Shown: positions 17,928 to 26,603, counted from the first letter of the stretch. The stretch is DNA of 64,000 bases from Acidobacteriota bacterium (GCA_014584705.1 JACTMJ010000031.1:186001-250000), one strand, 5' to 3'. Program-made: numbers and translations. The notes: generated from the sequence alone by a model not told the origin.

Positions 17928-19751
17928 ATGTCCATGCCCCCACCTCTTTCCGTTCTTGATGCCAGGAAATCCGCGGCGGAAACGCCCCGTCATCCGAAGG
18001 GAAGCAGCGCGAGGATCCTGCTCAGTTCCGTGTTCGGCCCCTACGCGCGGAATGACGAATTCGGGAGCCGCAAGATCAACCCAATGGAGCTTTATCACAA
18101 CCAGGTGACTCGCGCGCAGGGTCCGTTTTCTCTGCGGATGTTCCATCGCTCCTGGGGCATCATGATGATCCAGCACAACATCGACGCGCCCTGCACGGTG
18201 CTGGATTTCCCGACGAGAGAGGCTTTTGAGCGGGAGCTGACGGCGCATTCATACGATGTGGTGGGGATCTCCTCGATCATCGTGAACGTAGGCAAGGTGC
18301 GCGAGATGTGCCGCATCGCGCGCCGTCTCACGCCTCAGGCGAAGATCGTGGTGGGCGGCCACGTGACCGCGATTCCGGGGATCGAATCGATGATCGACGC
18401 GGACCATATCGTGAAGGGCGACGGCATCGCCTGGATGCGCGGCTACCTTGGGCAGGACGCGTCGAAGCCCATCGTCCACCCGCCGATTGTTTCCGGGTTT
18501 GACACGCGGGTGATGGGGATGAAGATACCGCGGCCCAAGGGCTCCGTGGCAGCTACGATCATTCCGTCGGTTGGATGCCCGCTCGGGTGCAATTTTTGTA
18601 CCACATCCGCCTTCTTTGGTGGCAAGGGTAAGTTCCTCAACTTCTATGACGACGGAGACGAGCTTTTCGACGTGATGGAAACGATGGAGCGCGCGCTTCA
18701 CTGCCATTCGTTCTTTGTGATGGACGAAAACTTTCTGCTGCATCGCAAGCGTGCGATGGGCCTGCTGAAGCGGATGGAAGCGGCGGGGAAGGCCTGGGAG
18801 ATCTACGTATTCTCCTCGGCGAACGCGATTCGCAAGTACACGATGGACGAGATCGTTCGGCTGGGGGTCTCCTGGGTCTGGATGGGCCTCGAATCGCCGA
18901 AATCGCAATACCAGAAGCTGTCGGGAGCCGATACGCGCGAACTCGTGGCCGAACTGCAGAGTAACGGGGTGCGCGTGATGGGCAGCACCATCGTGGGGCT
19001 GGAACACCACACGCCGGAGAATATCGAAGAGGAGATTGAGCACGCGGTTGCGCACAACACCGATTTTCACCAGTTCATGCTGTACACGCCGGTGCCTGGC
19101 ACAGCACTGTATTCGCAGGTGAAGGAAGAGGGCCGATTGCTCGATGTTGACCTCGCGGACATCCACGGGCAGGATCGCTTCAACTTCACGCATCCGGCGA
19201 TTTCCGGCGACGACTCGAAGCGCTTTCTCGACGGCGCCTTTCAGCGTGATTTCGAACGCAATGGTCCCAGCCTGGCACGAATCTGCCGGACAACGCTCGA
19301 AGGGTGGAAGCGACACCGGAATCACCCGGACGAGCGGGTGCGGCGGCGCTTCACGCATGAACTGCAAACGCTGCGGACGGCCTACTGCGGATTGCTGTGG
19401 GCGATGGAGCGGCATCTGCGCAACGTGAATCCGCTTGTCTCCCGAGACATTCGGCAGTTGCGCAAGGAGATCATTTCCGAGTGCGGGGCGATTGTGGGCA
19501 CGGTCTCCGCGATGCTCTTCGGCCCGGTGGCTCTTGCGGCCACGCGGCGCGAGGCAAAGCGCCTGTTGAGGGGGATTACTTACGAGCCGCCCACATTCCT
19601 CGAACGGCGCAATTGGGATGCGGCGAGTCCACTGAGAGAAAGCCCCTCGCGGATAGACCCGGAGAAGCGCGCCCCGATGCCCGTCTCCCACCCGGTGCCG
19701 ATCGGCTCCGGCGAATACGCGGCCTACGGGGATCTGGCCATCGGGGAGTGA
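17928..19751 (+). CDS. B12-binding-domain radical SAM protein
   Basis: The N-terminal third (residues about 30-190) is a cobalamin-binding-type Rossmann domain with YDVVGISSIIVNVGK and KIVVGGHVTAIPG; the DxHxxG cobalamin-binding motif is not obvious. The radical SAM core follows with VGCPLGCNFCTTS, a CxxxCxxC cluster that holds the [4Fe-4S] cluster for S-adenosylmethionine cleavage. It continues through FFVMDENFLLHR and WVWMGLESP to MLYTPVPGTALY. The C-terminal 180 residues are helical, with one hydrophobic stretch (GTVSAMLFGPVALAA) that suggests membrane association. Relatives methylate or join lipids such as hopanoids, or modify other unactivated carbons; the substrate here is unknown. At 607 residues it is long for the class. 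A P450 gene follows after 173 bases. Confidence 0.85.
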   Translation: MSMPPPLSVLDARKSAAETPRHPKGSSARILLSSVFGPYARNDEFGSRKINPMELYHNQVTRAQGPFSLRMFHRSWGIMMIQHNIDAPCTVLDFPTREAFERELTAHSYDVVGISSIIVNVGKVREMCRIARRLTPQAKIVVGGHVTAIPGIESMIDADHIVKGDGIAWMRGYLGQDASKPIVHPPIVSGFDTRVMGMKIPRPKGSVAATIIPSVGCPLGCNFCTTSAFFGGKGKFLNFYDDGDELFDVMETMERALHCHSFFVMDENFLLHRKRAMGLLKRMEAAGKAWEIYVFSSANAIRKYTMDEIVRLGVSWVWMGLESPKSQYQKLSGADTRELVAELQSNGVRVMGSTIVGLEHHTPENIEEEIEHAVAHNTDFHQFMLYTPVPGTALYSQVKEEGRLLDVDLADIHGQDRFNFTHPAISGDDSKRFLDGAFQRDFERNGPSLARICRTTLEGWKRHRNHPDERVRRRFTHELQTLRTAYCGLLWAMERHLRNVNPLVSRDIRQLRKEIISECGAIVGTVSAMLFGPVALAATRREAKRLLRGITYEPPTFLERRNWDAASPLRESPSRIDPEKRAPMPVSHPVPIGSGEYAAYGDLAIGE

Positions 19752-19924
19752 GCGGGCGACCCTCGCATTGCGAATATCTACGAGAATCAACTCGGACTCC
19801 TCTCGCGCGATTGGCTGAGGGCGAGGATCCTGTGCGCCATGGGTACGCTTTCGGTTCCAGGGCGGCCCCATCGAAGGCCGGGCAGGAAACGGCGAACAGG
19901 ATCTTTTATTCTAGAAGAGTGTCC

Positions 19925-21103
19925 ATGAGTGAATCACCTGCCCCAGAAAATTCCGGTCCCGACTGGGACGCCCGCGCCGAAGAGGTGCTGCAAGACCAGA
20001 TTCCCGCCTATGACGAGATGCGCCGTCGATGCCCGGTAGCGTTTAGCGAGTACCGACAGTGGTCCCTTTTCCGTCATGAGGATGTCGTACGGGTGCTTGA
20101 GGACCCGGTGACCTTCAGCAGCGAAGTTTCTCAGTATCTTTCCGTGCCTAACGGCATGGACCCTCCGGAGCACACCGCCTTCCGAAGCCTGATTGAACCC
20201 TACTTCGGACCGGAGCCGATGGCGGCTTTCGAACCGGTGTGCCGGCGGATTTCCGTTGCGTTGATTGAGGAGTTGCCCGCGCACGGCGAAACGGAGGTGA
20301 TTGCGGATTTCGCCGAGGATTTCGCGCTCCGCATGCAGTGCGCGTTCATGGGATGGCCCGACGCTTTGAATGAGCCGCTTCGGACCTGGACACGCCGCAA
20401 TCACCAGGCGACGCTGGCTGCGGACCGCGCGGCGATGGCGGCGGTGGCGACCGAGTTCGATTCTTACATTCGCGACATCCTGCGGGAGCGCCAGGAATCC
20501 GGCGACGCCGCGCCGGACGACCTTACGACGCGCCTGATGCGGGAGCGAGTCAACGGGCGTTTGTTGACCGATGCCGAGATCGTCAGCATCGTTCGCAATT
20601 GGACGGTGGGAGAACTGGCGACCATTGCCGCGAGCGTGGGTATCCTGATGGAGTATCTGGCGACGCATCCGCTGGTACAACAGATGCTTCGCGAACAGCC
20701 GGAACTGCTTCCCGTCGCCAATGACGAGATTCTTCGGATACACGCACCGTTGATCGCCAATCGTCGGAGGACGACAAGGCCCGTGGAGATTGGGGGCCGA
20801 AAGATTGAGGCAGGGGCGGGCATTTCGCTGAACTGGGCTTCAGCCAACCGGGACGAGTGCGTTTTCGGCGATCCCGACGAGTTCCGGCTGGACCGTGACC
20901 CTGAGAGCAATCTTCTCTATGGGAAAGGCATTCACGATTGCCCCGGAGCGCCGCTGGCCCGGCTGGAATTGCGGGTGCTGATGGAAGAACTTCTGGCGAG
21001 AACCGTTTCAATCGAGATGGCCGAGGACAGCGAACCGGTGAAAGCCCAGTATCCCGCGAGCGGCTATTTATCGCTGATGCTGCGGATCGAGCGAAAGGGC
21101 TGA
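19925..21103 (+). CDS. Cytochrome P450
   Basis: This is a soluble bacterial P450 of 392 residues, a heme-thiolate mono-oxygenase of unknown substrate. The I-helix reads WTVGELATIAASVG, with an unusual Gly-Glu-Leu-Ala-Thr in place of AGxDT. The K-helix EILR provides the ExxR pair, and the heme loop is YGKGIHDCPGAPLARLELR with the axial Cys. NGMDPPEHTAFRSLIEPYF is the conserved C-helix region. The ATG at 19925 fits the normal length; the longer open frame upstream is overlap with the radical SAM gene in another frame. No ferredoxin or reductase gene adjoins it, so its electron donor is elsewhere. Confidence 0.94.
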   Translation: MSESPAPENSGPDWDARAEEVLQDQIPAYDEMRRRCPVAFSEYRQWSLFRHEDVVRVLEDPVTFSSEVSQYLSVPNGMDPPEHTAFRSLIEPYFGPEPMAAFEPVCRRISVALIEELPAHGETEVIADFAEDFALRMQCAFMGWPDALNEPLRTWTRRNHQATLAADRAAMAAVATEFDSYIRDILRERQESGDAAPDDLTTRLMRERVNGRLLTDAEIVSIVRNWTVGELATIAASVGILMEYLATHPLVQQMLREQPELLPVANDEILRIHAPLIANRRRTTRPVEIGGRKIEAGAGISLNWASANRDECVFGDPDEFRLDRDPESNLLYGKGIHDCPGAPLARLELRVLMEELLARTVSIEMAEDSEPVKAQYPASGYLSLMLRIERKG

Positions 21104-21145
21104 GAGCACGCGGGGGTGACGCCGGCTGGGCCTCGCCGGGCCTTT

Positions 21146-21883
21146 TCAGCGGATGGCGAGGTACTCGGCGGCCAGCACCGCCGGATGCCGGGTGCGGGCG
21201 TTACGCCCGGTGCGCAAGATCCGGACTTCCCGAAAACCAGCATCCAGGAACTCCTGCTGGAAGACGACCGCCTCCCGTGCGCCGGCGATTCAGGAGAACC
21301 AACTCTCCGGCGACGGATTCTCCGGCACGGGTACCGGCTCTTTGAGAATCAGCTCGGCTCCCGCCAGGGTGGCGCCGGGCCGAAGCACGCGCGCGAGTTC
21401 GCGAAATACGGGTTGACGGTCCGGATTGAGATTGAAGATTCCGTTGGCCAGCGCGGCATCGATGGATGCATCGGGAAGCGGTAGCTGCTCAGCCGAGGCC
21501 TGCAGGAACAGAATGCGCTCCCCGGAGCCGGCAGTCGCGCGGCGGGCGCGACGGAGCATCTCCAGGCTGAAATCCACCGCCACGGTCGCGCCGTCACTTC
21601 CAATCCGTCTTGCGGCAATGCAGGAATCGAGCCCCGAACCGCAGCCGAGGTCGAGGACGCGCATGCCAGGAGTGAGCGGTGCGAAGCAGGAAACATTGGC
21701 GACGCCCGCGAACGAGGCAACGGCTTGCGCGGGCGATTCGCGCAGGAAATCCTCCGGGTAGCCCAGACTGGCGGCGAAGGCTTCCCCCACGGGGAAGGGA
21801 TGTTTGCCCTCCGGCTCCAAAGCGGCGGCGGAGTATGCGTTGCATACCCCTTCTCGCAATGTGGCACTTGTGTTCGCATCCAT
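21146..21883 (-). CDS. ArsM-like methyltransferase, probable selenoprotein with in-frame UGA
   Basis: This is a class I SAM-dependent methyltransferase resembling arsenite methyltransferase. It opens with LREGVCNAYSAAALEPEG and SFAGVANVSCFAPL, then motif I VLDLGCGSGLDSCIAARR and RVLRPGATL. The frame meets a TGA at 21292-21290, directly after ESWFS. Beyond it the same frame continues with IAGAREAVVFQQEFLDAGF and AVLAAEYLAIR to a TGA at 21148-21146. That is the family C-terminus, and the UGA aligns with the catalytic Cys of the WxxC-AGA motif in ArsM-type enzymes. A hairpin with a GGUC loop lies 20 bases after the UGA. The most likely reading is a 245-residue selenocysteine enzyme; a nonsense mutation is the alternative. 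An AAGGAG precedes the ATG. Confidence 0.82.
21259..21276 (-). promoter_or_regulatory. Candidate bacterial SECIS hairpin
   Basis: On the minus strand, seven bases (21276-21270, GGGAGGC) pair with 21265-21259 (GUCUUCC) using two G-U wobbles and enclose a GGUC tetraloop. The loop begins 20 bases after the in-frame UGA. Escherichia coli fdhF uses the same GGUC loop at a similar distance to recruit SelB. Confidence 0.72.
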
Positions 21884-21942
21884 TGGTATGGCTCCTTCCC
21901 GTTTGTGGGCATGAAGCGGTATGCCCGCTTCTCACCTCCAGT

Positions 21943-22752
21943 CTAAAGCGAACGGAGATAACGCTGGCCGGCGCGTACGATGGCGTGGGCGATGCGGCGG
22001 CCATCGGAGGGAGTGCCCGTGTCGAAGCTGTCTCCGGTGTGGTCGACGGCATTGCTCACTACCGCCACCAGAGCTACGTCCGCGTCCCGAGCAACGCCGA
22101 ACGCAAAGAGCGACGCGGCCTGCATTTCGACGGCCAGCACCCCGCGCGCGGACCAATGCTGAAGCTGGCTGAGAGTTTCGCGGTAGGGGGCGTCCGTGGT
22201 CCATACGATCCCGGATTCGACGTGCCAGCCGGTGGAGGCGAGTTCCCCGGGGAGAGCCTTGGTGACTTCGCTCGGGCAGAGGACAAGCGGAGATGGCGGC
22301 AGATAGTGCAGTGAGGTTCCTTCGTCGCGAATCGCGCCGGTTGCCACGACGAGCGAGGGCAGGGGGAGCTCTGGGGAAACGCGGCCGGCCGAACTCAGAC
22401 CGACGATCAGCTTCGCGCCCGCGGCCCAAAGCTGCTCTGCCACCAGCACGGTGTAGGGTCCGCCGATGGTGCGCGGCACCATGCCCCAGGCGATGCCGTC
22501 GAGGGTTCCCGCGAACATCGCTGTGTGGAAGCAGGCCCAGCTCTTGAACGGGAGGAGTTCGCCGCTGGCGGCCATCGAGTCCGTAAGATCTCCGTCGAAC
22601 TCCAGGATGCAGATCGGCGGGACCTCGCGCTCGGGAATCCCGCGCAGTTTGCGTACGGCCGTTAGAAGATCCTCTGGAAGGAACGCCGATTCTTCATCGA
22701 GCGCGTGCGAGCCGAGTAGCGGAATATCCGCCGGGTGATTCGAGATGCTCAT
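21943..22752 (-). CDS. Nucleoside phosphorylase-superfamily protein
   Basis: This enzyme belongs to the PNP/UDP phosphorylase superfamily and should split or salvage a nucleoside. Visible blocks are FAGTLDGIAWGMVPRTIGG, AAGAKLIVGLSSAGRVSP, VVATGAIRDEGTSLHYLPP, TTDAPYRET and the specificity segment VLAVEMQAASLFAFG, which has the ME pair that binds ribose in the family. VAVVSNAVDHTGDSFD follows. The ATG at 22752 gives 269 residues; in-frame ATGs at 22794 and 22884 give longer forms without better ribosome binding sites. A methyltransferase gene diverges from it. I cannot name the base it acts on. Confidence 0.83.
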   Translation of the reverse strand: MSISNHPADIPLLGSHALDEESAFLPEDLLTAVRKLRGIPEREVPPICILEFDGDLTDSMAASGELLPFKSWACFHTAMFAGTLDGIAWGMVPRTIGGPYTVLVAEQLWAAGAKLIVGLSSAGRVSPELPLPSLVVATGAIRDEGTSLHYLPPSPLVLCPSEVTKALPGELASTGWHVESGIVWTTDAPYRETLSQLQHWSARGVLAVEMQAASLFAFGVARDADVALVAVVSNAVDHTGDSFDTGTPSDGRRIAHAIVRAGQRYLRSL

Positions 22753-22921
22753 ATCTTCGAGCGCACTAGGCGCTGCAGTCAGCAAGGATAACATGCAGTC
22801 GATGGTGCGTCGTTTCGGACGAGCCCTATACCGGACGCTATGATGGAAACAGGACTGGATGCGGTTGGATGGCGGAATGTCCATCGTGTATCGGCCGCTC
22901 CGCGCATCCGGCGTTGTTCCT

Positions 22922-23491
22922 ATGAACCGGGTTCACCATTGGATCTGCAGGTCGGGCTGGTGGAAGAAGTTCCTTTCGCTCGATCTGATTCCATGGGCGC
23001 TTGACGACGCGGCATGGAAAGGACGGGTGCTTGAGATCGGCCCGGGGCCGGGATTGACGACAGAACTGCTCGCGCCGCAAGCAGGTTCGCTGGTCTGCCT
23101 GGAAGTGGACAAGCGGCTTGCTGCGAGCCTTGGTGCCAGAAACCGCGGCGGCAACGTGCGCGTGCTGTGCGGGGATGCAACGGAGATGGCGCTGGAGGAC
23201 GGAACCTTTGACAGCGTGCTCGCGTTCACCATGCTGCATCACGTGACGCCCGCGAGCGCACAGGATTCGCTGTTCCGCGAAGTGGCCAGAGTGTTGCGGC
23301 CGGGCGGGCTTTTCGCTGGTGTGGATAGCCTGGACAGCCCACTGTTCCGGGCGCTGCATTGGTTCGACGATCTTGAATTGCTGCAGCCGGAAACGCTGGC
23401 GCGGCGGCTCGGGGAAGCGGGTTTTTGTAAAACGGAGATATCCATCCGAAAAAGAGATTTCCGATTCCGGGCCTGGCGAGCGCCAGCATGA
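22922..23491 (+). CDS. SAM-dependent methyltransferase
   Basis: This is a small class I methyltransferase of 189 residues. Motif I is VLEIGPGPGLTTELL, with Glu of CLEVDKRLAASL in the acidic-loop position, then VLCGDATEMALEDGTFDSV, a HHV after motif IV and REVARVLRPGGLFAGVDS. It is close to UbiE/MenG-type enzymes in layout but shorter, and its substrate cannot be told. The ATG at 22922 was chosen because the start of the family region (NRVHHWICRSGWWKKFL) follows at once. The hemerythrin gene begins 23 bases downstream, so the two may be co-transcribed. Confidence 0.83.
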   Translation: MNRVHHWICRSGWWKKFLSLDLIPWALDDAAWKGRVLEIGPGPGLTTELLAPQAGSLVCLEVDKRLAASLGARNRGGNVRVLCGDATEMALEDGTFDSVLAFTMLHHVTPASAQDSLFREVARVLRPGGLFAGVDSLDSPLFRALHWFDDLELLQPETLARRLGEAGFCKTEISIRKRDFRFRAWRAPA

Positions 23492-23514
23492 ATTGGGATT
23501 TGAAAGGAGAGTAA

Positions 23515-24063
23515 ATGCCAGTACAAATCGGACAGCCCGAGCCGGGGTGCAATGACCCCGTTGGGCTGATGACAGCCTGCCACCGAAGGATTGAACGCTT
23601 CCTGAAAACGCTTCGCATGGCCGGAAAACTCGCGGGTGAGCGCGACCTGCTGAAGGAGGAACTGGAGGCAATCGGGCGCTCTCTCACGTACTTCCGCAAC
23701 GCCGCGCCCAAACACACGGAAGATGAGGAACACGATCTCTTCCCGGCCCTCCTGAAGAAGCAACCGGACGTTGGCACATCCGTTGACAACCTCCAATCGG
23801 ACCATGCCCGCGCGAACGTGCTGCACGCGCGCGTCGACGCCATCGGCCTCAAATGGATCGAGGACCGCCGCATCAGCCCGGAGGCGCTCAAAGAATTCGT
23901 GGACGCTACGGATCAGCTCGATGTCCTCTATACCGCGCACATCAAGCACGAAGAGACCGAAGTCTTCCCGCGCGCATCGAACGCCCTCAATGATGCGGAA
24001 CTGGAGGCCATTGGCAGGAATATGGCGGCCCGGCGCGGCGTGGAATTCATTCCGAAGAACTGA
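23515..24063 (+). CDS. Hemerythrin HHE-domain protein
   Basis: This is a 182-residue helical protein with hemerythrin cation-binding pattern. The metal ligands probably come from MTACHRRIERFL (His), TEDEEHDLFPALL (Glu and His), SDHARANVLH (His) and HIKHEETEVFP (His, His, Glu), which fit a di-iron site in a four-helix bundle. Such proteins sense or store oxygen, or react with nitric oxide. The presence of another di-iron protein (RIC) and nitrate reductase genes in this window makes a nitrosative or oxygen role plausible, but that is inference. GGAG precedes the ATG. Confidence 0.9.
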   Translation: MPVQIGQPEPGCNDPVGLMTACHRRIERFLKTLRMAGKLAGERDLLKEELEAIGRSLTYFRNAAPKHTEDEEHDLFPALLKKQPDVGTSVDNLQSDHARANVLHARVDAIGLKWIEDRRISPEALKEFVDATDQLDVLYTAHIKHEETEVFPRASNALNDAELEAIGRNMAARRGVEFIPKN

Positions 24064-24073
24064 TTTTCCAATT

Positions 24074-24107
24074 GGGCGAGGACGCTTTTCTTGAGCGATC
24101 CTCGCCC
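24074..24107. terminator. Bidirectional terminator hairpin
   Basis: GGGCGAGGA (24074-24082) pairs with TCCTCGCCC (24099-24107), with three further CGC/GCG pairs inside across a one-base bulge. It separates the hemerythrin gene from a convergent gene. Confidence 0.75.
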
Positions 24108-24127
24108 ATGCCGGTTCCGATAGCGGT

Positions 24128-25066
24128 CTATTCCGGGCGGTAGTAGTAGAGAACGGAAGAGCGCTTCATGGGCTTCAGCAGGATGCTTTGATAGTCTGAA
24201 TTGCCGTTCACGCCCTGGAAGTCGTCTCCGTTGATTTCCACAGGGATGAAATGGTGGACTTCACCTCCCGATTGCACGCAGATGTCTCCCACCTGAATGC
24301 CCTGATTCCCGTTGACCTTGGTGGAGTTACTCGGGCCGACGCCCAGCACCCACTTGGTCTGCTTGCCTGCCTTGATCCAGCACCAGGTGGCGAAGATACC
24401 GCACCAGGAAACCCCGCTCGGTTTGGATGGACCCTGCGGCACCCGTTTGCCCGGCACTTTCACGCCGTCGAGGTATCCGGGAGCCTTCCAGTGTTGCTCC
24501 GTCCATCCGGCAACGCCCTGATCAAAGAAGCCCTTGAGGTTCTTCCAGCCCTTCCGGATGGTGCGGGTTCCGCCCCAGGATAGGGTTTCGGTGGTCGTGT
24601 CCAGGTCACTCACGATGCCCTTGGCGGCGCCACTGCCGACATCCCCGTAAGGTCCTGTTGTGCTCAAGAGCGCCCATTTCCGGATCTCCGCGCGCAGGGG
24701 AGATAGCCCGGCCGGACCACCGCCCGGCGTGGGCGGGCCAGGAACGGTGGGCACGGGGATGCCGCCAGGCGTCCCCAGCAACTGTGCAAGCAGACCGAGT
24801 GCTTCGAGAAGGGCCAGCAGAGCGGTGATGGTCATTCCTCCCACATCGATCCGCCCGTCACTGAATCCGAGATTGACATTCTGAAAACGGCTGATTGCGC
24901 CACAGGTTTTCGGCCCGCACAACCCATCGGTAGCCAGCGCCGGAGCGGGACCTCCCTTCGCGAAGGGTGCCGCATTCAGCAGGCGCTGCACCAGAAGCAC
25001 GTCCGCTGACCTGTTCACTCCGCCAAGGCCGACCGAGCCGCTCAAAATATTCGCAGGTAGAGCCAA
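24128..25066 (-). CDS. Peptidoglycan-binding protein with CHAP-like amidase domain
   Basis: The N-terminal 75 residues are a peptidoglycan-binding domain 1 (SADVLLVQRLLNAAP, LCGPKTCGAISRFQ). A linker rich in Pro and Gly (about 100-120) leads to a C-terminal domain that resembles CHAP or NlpC/P60 cysteine hydrolases. GVSWCGIFATWCWIKAG supplies a probable nucleophilic Cys in a SWCG setting, and GGEVHHFIPVEI supplies the His; GVNGNSDYQS may contain the third residue. There is no signal peptide, so if it cuts peptidoglycan it needs another export route or lysis. It could be a self-directed lysin or a delivered effector. No immunity protein, holin or secretion genes adjoin it. Length 312. Confidence 0.75.
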   Translation of the reverse strand: MALPANILSGSVGLGGVNRSADVLLVQRLLNAAPFAKGGPAPALATDGLCGPKTCGAISRFQNVNLGFSDGRIDVGGMTITALLALLEALGLLAQLLGTPGGIPVPTVPGPPTPGGGPAGLSPLRAEIRKWALLSTTGPYGDVGSGAAKGIVSDLDTTTETLSWGGTRTIRKGWKNLKGFFDQGVAGWTEQHWKAPGYLDGVKVPGKRVPQGPSKPSGVSWCGIFATWCWIKAGKQTKWVLGVGPSNSTKVNGNQGIQVGDICVQSGGEVHHFIPVEINGDDFQGVNGNSDYQSILLKPMKRSSVLYYYRPE

Positions 25067-25221
25067 AGATCAAATCCTCCTACGAACGAAGGCGCAATCG
25101 GAGGGAATTCCGGTGCAATCGTGGAGAAGATCGTCCCGTGCCGAGGCTGTCGCGACCGGGTTAGCCAAGGGCAGCCCCGGCCGAGCATGCAGGCCCTCTA
25201 ATAGAGAGAAAAAGCGCGGAT

Positions 25222-25470
25222 TCAGGTGCCCGGCCGGCGCCCGGTCTGCTCCGTTTTTCGAATCAATGCAAGCAAACCGACGGAGATTGCGAAGAGGACT
25301 CCGGAGATGATTGCGGCGGGCAAAGCAACCTCGTGATGGCCGGCGAGCCACGATTCCACCGACGCCATCAGCAGCCAGATCTGCACCACGAGCAGGACAA
25401 CAATCAGCGCCAGCGCGCCGCTGAGGGCACGGCCGGCCCGTTTCCGAAGGGGAGAATTGTATCCGCCCAT
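25222..25470 (-). CDS. Small two-helix membrane protein
   Basis: This 82-residue protein has a basic N-terminus, two hydrophobic helices (about 18-38 and 48-68) and a basic tail. I cannot name it. It lies six bases from the Rieske gene on the same strand and is the last gene of the redox module, so it may be an accessory subunit anchoring or stabilising the complex. Confidence 0.65.
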   Translation of the reverse strand: MGGYNSPLRKRAGRALSGALALIVVLLVVQIWLLMASVESWLAGHHEVALPAAIISGVLFAISVGLLALIRKTEQTGRRPGT

Positions 25471-25475
25471 GACCG

Positions 25476-26027
25476 CTAAGTTTCCTTTCCGAAAACGCTG
25501 ATGCCGTATGCGAAGATCTGTCCGCCTTCCACTTCCAACTCGATTCTCGGCAAGGGGCGGGGAGGAGGCCCCTGTGTGACATGGCCGTCGTCGATGGAGA
25601 AGTAGCCTTCATGGCACGGGCACTCGAGCCGTTTCTTCTCCGGTGCATAAATTACCGCGCAGGCCAGATGCGTACACTTCTGGCTGTAGGCGACGAATTT
25701 CGAGGGCTCCACGTGAACGAGCAGGCAGTTATCCGAAGGGCCGGGGTACTGGAAGACTTTCGTTCCACCCACCGGAATCTCGGACGTGAGCGCCACCGCC
25801 TTGCGGGGATACTCCGTCGTCTCCACTTCGCTCAGCCAATTCTTGCCGAGCAGCCACAACTGTCCCGCCACCATTGCTCCGCTGGTGAGCACCAGGAAGC
25901 GGCCGAACTGCCGCCTTTCGACAAAGCCCTGCTCGGCGGAGGCTACGGGGAACTCCTCGCGCCAAAGCTCTTCACCGGTGGGCGGATTCTGTTTGCCGCC
26001 AGTCTCGTTTGGTTCGAACTCGCTCAT
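25476..26027 (-). CDS. Rieske iron-sulfur protein
   Basis: This is a membrane-anchored [2Fe-2S] protein of 183 residues. The cluster motifs are CTHLAC (Cys-Thr-His) and CPCHEGYF (Cys-Pro-Cys-His), each giving one Cys and one His, followed by GPPPRPLP, the proline loop. The N-terminal part has a long polar lead (about 45 residues) and one hydrophobic helix (FLVLTSGAMVAGQLWLLG) that would anchor it. The ATG at 26027 overlaps the stop of the ferredoxin gene (ATGA). A Rieske protein next to a molybdopterin oxidoreductase, ferredoxin and cytochrome-b-like protein suggests a membrane electron path in this module instead of a canonical bc1 complex. Confidence 0.92.
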   Translation of the reverse strand: MSEFEPNETGGKQNPPTGEELWREEFPVASAEQGFVERRQFGRFLVLTSGAMVAGQLWLLGKNWLSEVETTEYPRKAVALTSEIPVGGTKVFQYPGPSDNCLLVHVEPSKFVAYSQKCTHLACAVIYAPEKKRLECPCHEGYFSIDDGHVTQGPPPRPLPRIELEVEGGQIFAYGISVFGKET

Positions 26028-26602
26028 TCTTCCGGACTCCAAATATCGTTTTGCACGTCCACATCCAGGGCGTCCTCCCCCTCGGGAAGGTAGACGAAGA
26101 CCTTCGTTTTCACCACCTCGTTGCCGAAGTGAAAGGTATTCACGGGAACGTCACGGCGCAGTTTCGCCGCTTCGTCCGGGTGTACGTACATCAGTGCCTG
26201 CGACGGGCAAACGGTGGCGCACATCGGACGCAGCCCGACGGAGGTGCGGTCATAGCACATGTCGCACTTCATCATCAGTTCCAGGCTCGACTGCATCTTG
26301 GGAACACCAAAGGGGCAGGCGAGCACGCAATTCGAGCAGGCGATGCAGCGAGGCTTGAGCGCGCTGCGCACGACGCCGTCTTCTCCCTTCTTGATCGCAT
26401 CCGCGGGGCAGACCTCCCCGCACGTGGGCTCCTCGCAGTGCATACAGACCATCGGCGCGGAGCCGGTGGTTTGCGAAGGGTCAAAATAATCCAGATGAAT
26501 GAGGGAAATTCCGCGATGGGTCCCGCATTCGGCGCAGGCATTCACGCAGCTCTGGCAACCAATGCAGCGGGAAGGGTCGACATAAAATTCATATCCGTGC
26601 AC
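26024..26602 (-). CDS. Four-cluster ferredoxin-like electron-transfer subunit
   Basis: This is a polyferredoxin of the NrfC/DmsB/HybA type with 192 residues. Four cysteine groups are visible: CIGCQSCVNAC, CMHCEEPTCGEVCP, CIACSNCVLACPFG and CDMCYD with CATVCPSQA, which would hold four [4Fe-4S] clusters. It has no signal peptide, so it works on the cytoplasmic side or is carried by its partner. It starts with a GTG directly after the stop of the molybdopterin gene and probably passes electrons between that enzyme and the membrane subunits. Confidence 0.93.
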   Translation of the reverse strand: MHGYEFYVDPSRCIGCQSCVNACAECGTHRGISLIHLDYFDPSQTTGSAPMVCMHCEEPTCGEVCPADAIKKGEDGVVRSALKPRCIACSNCVLACPFGVPKMQSSLELMMKCDMCYDRTSVGLRPMCATVCPSQALMYVHPDEAAKLRRDVPVNTFHFGNEVVKTKVFVYLPEGEDALDVDVQNDIWSPEE

Positions 26603-26603
26603 G

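Noticed and set aside
21290..21883. Short methyltransferase of 197 residues ending at the first TGA
   Set aside because: The continuation past the TGA completes the family C-terminus and a SECIS-like hairpin follows, so the longer reading was adopted.
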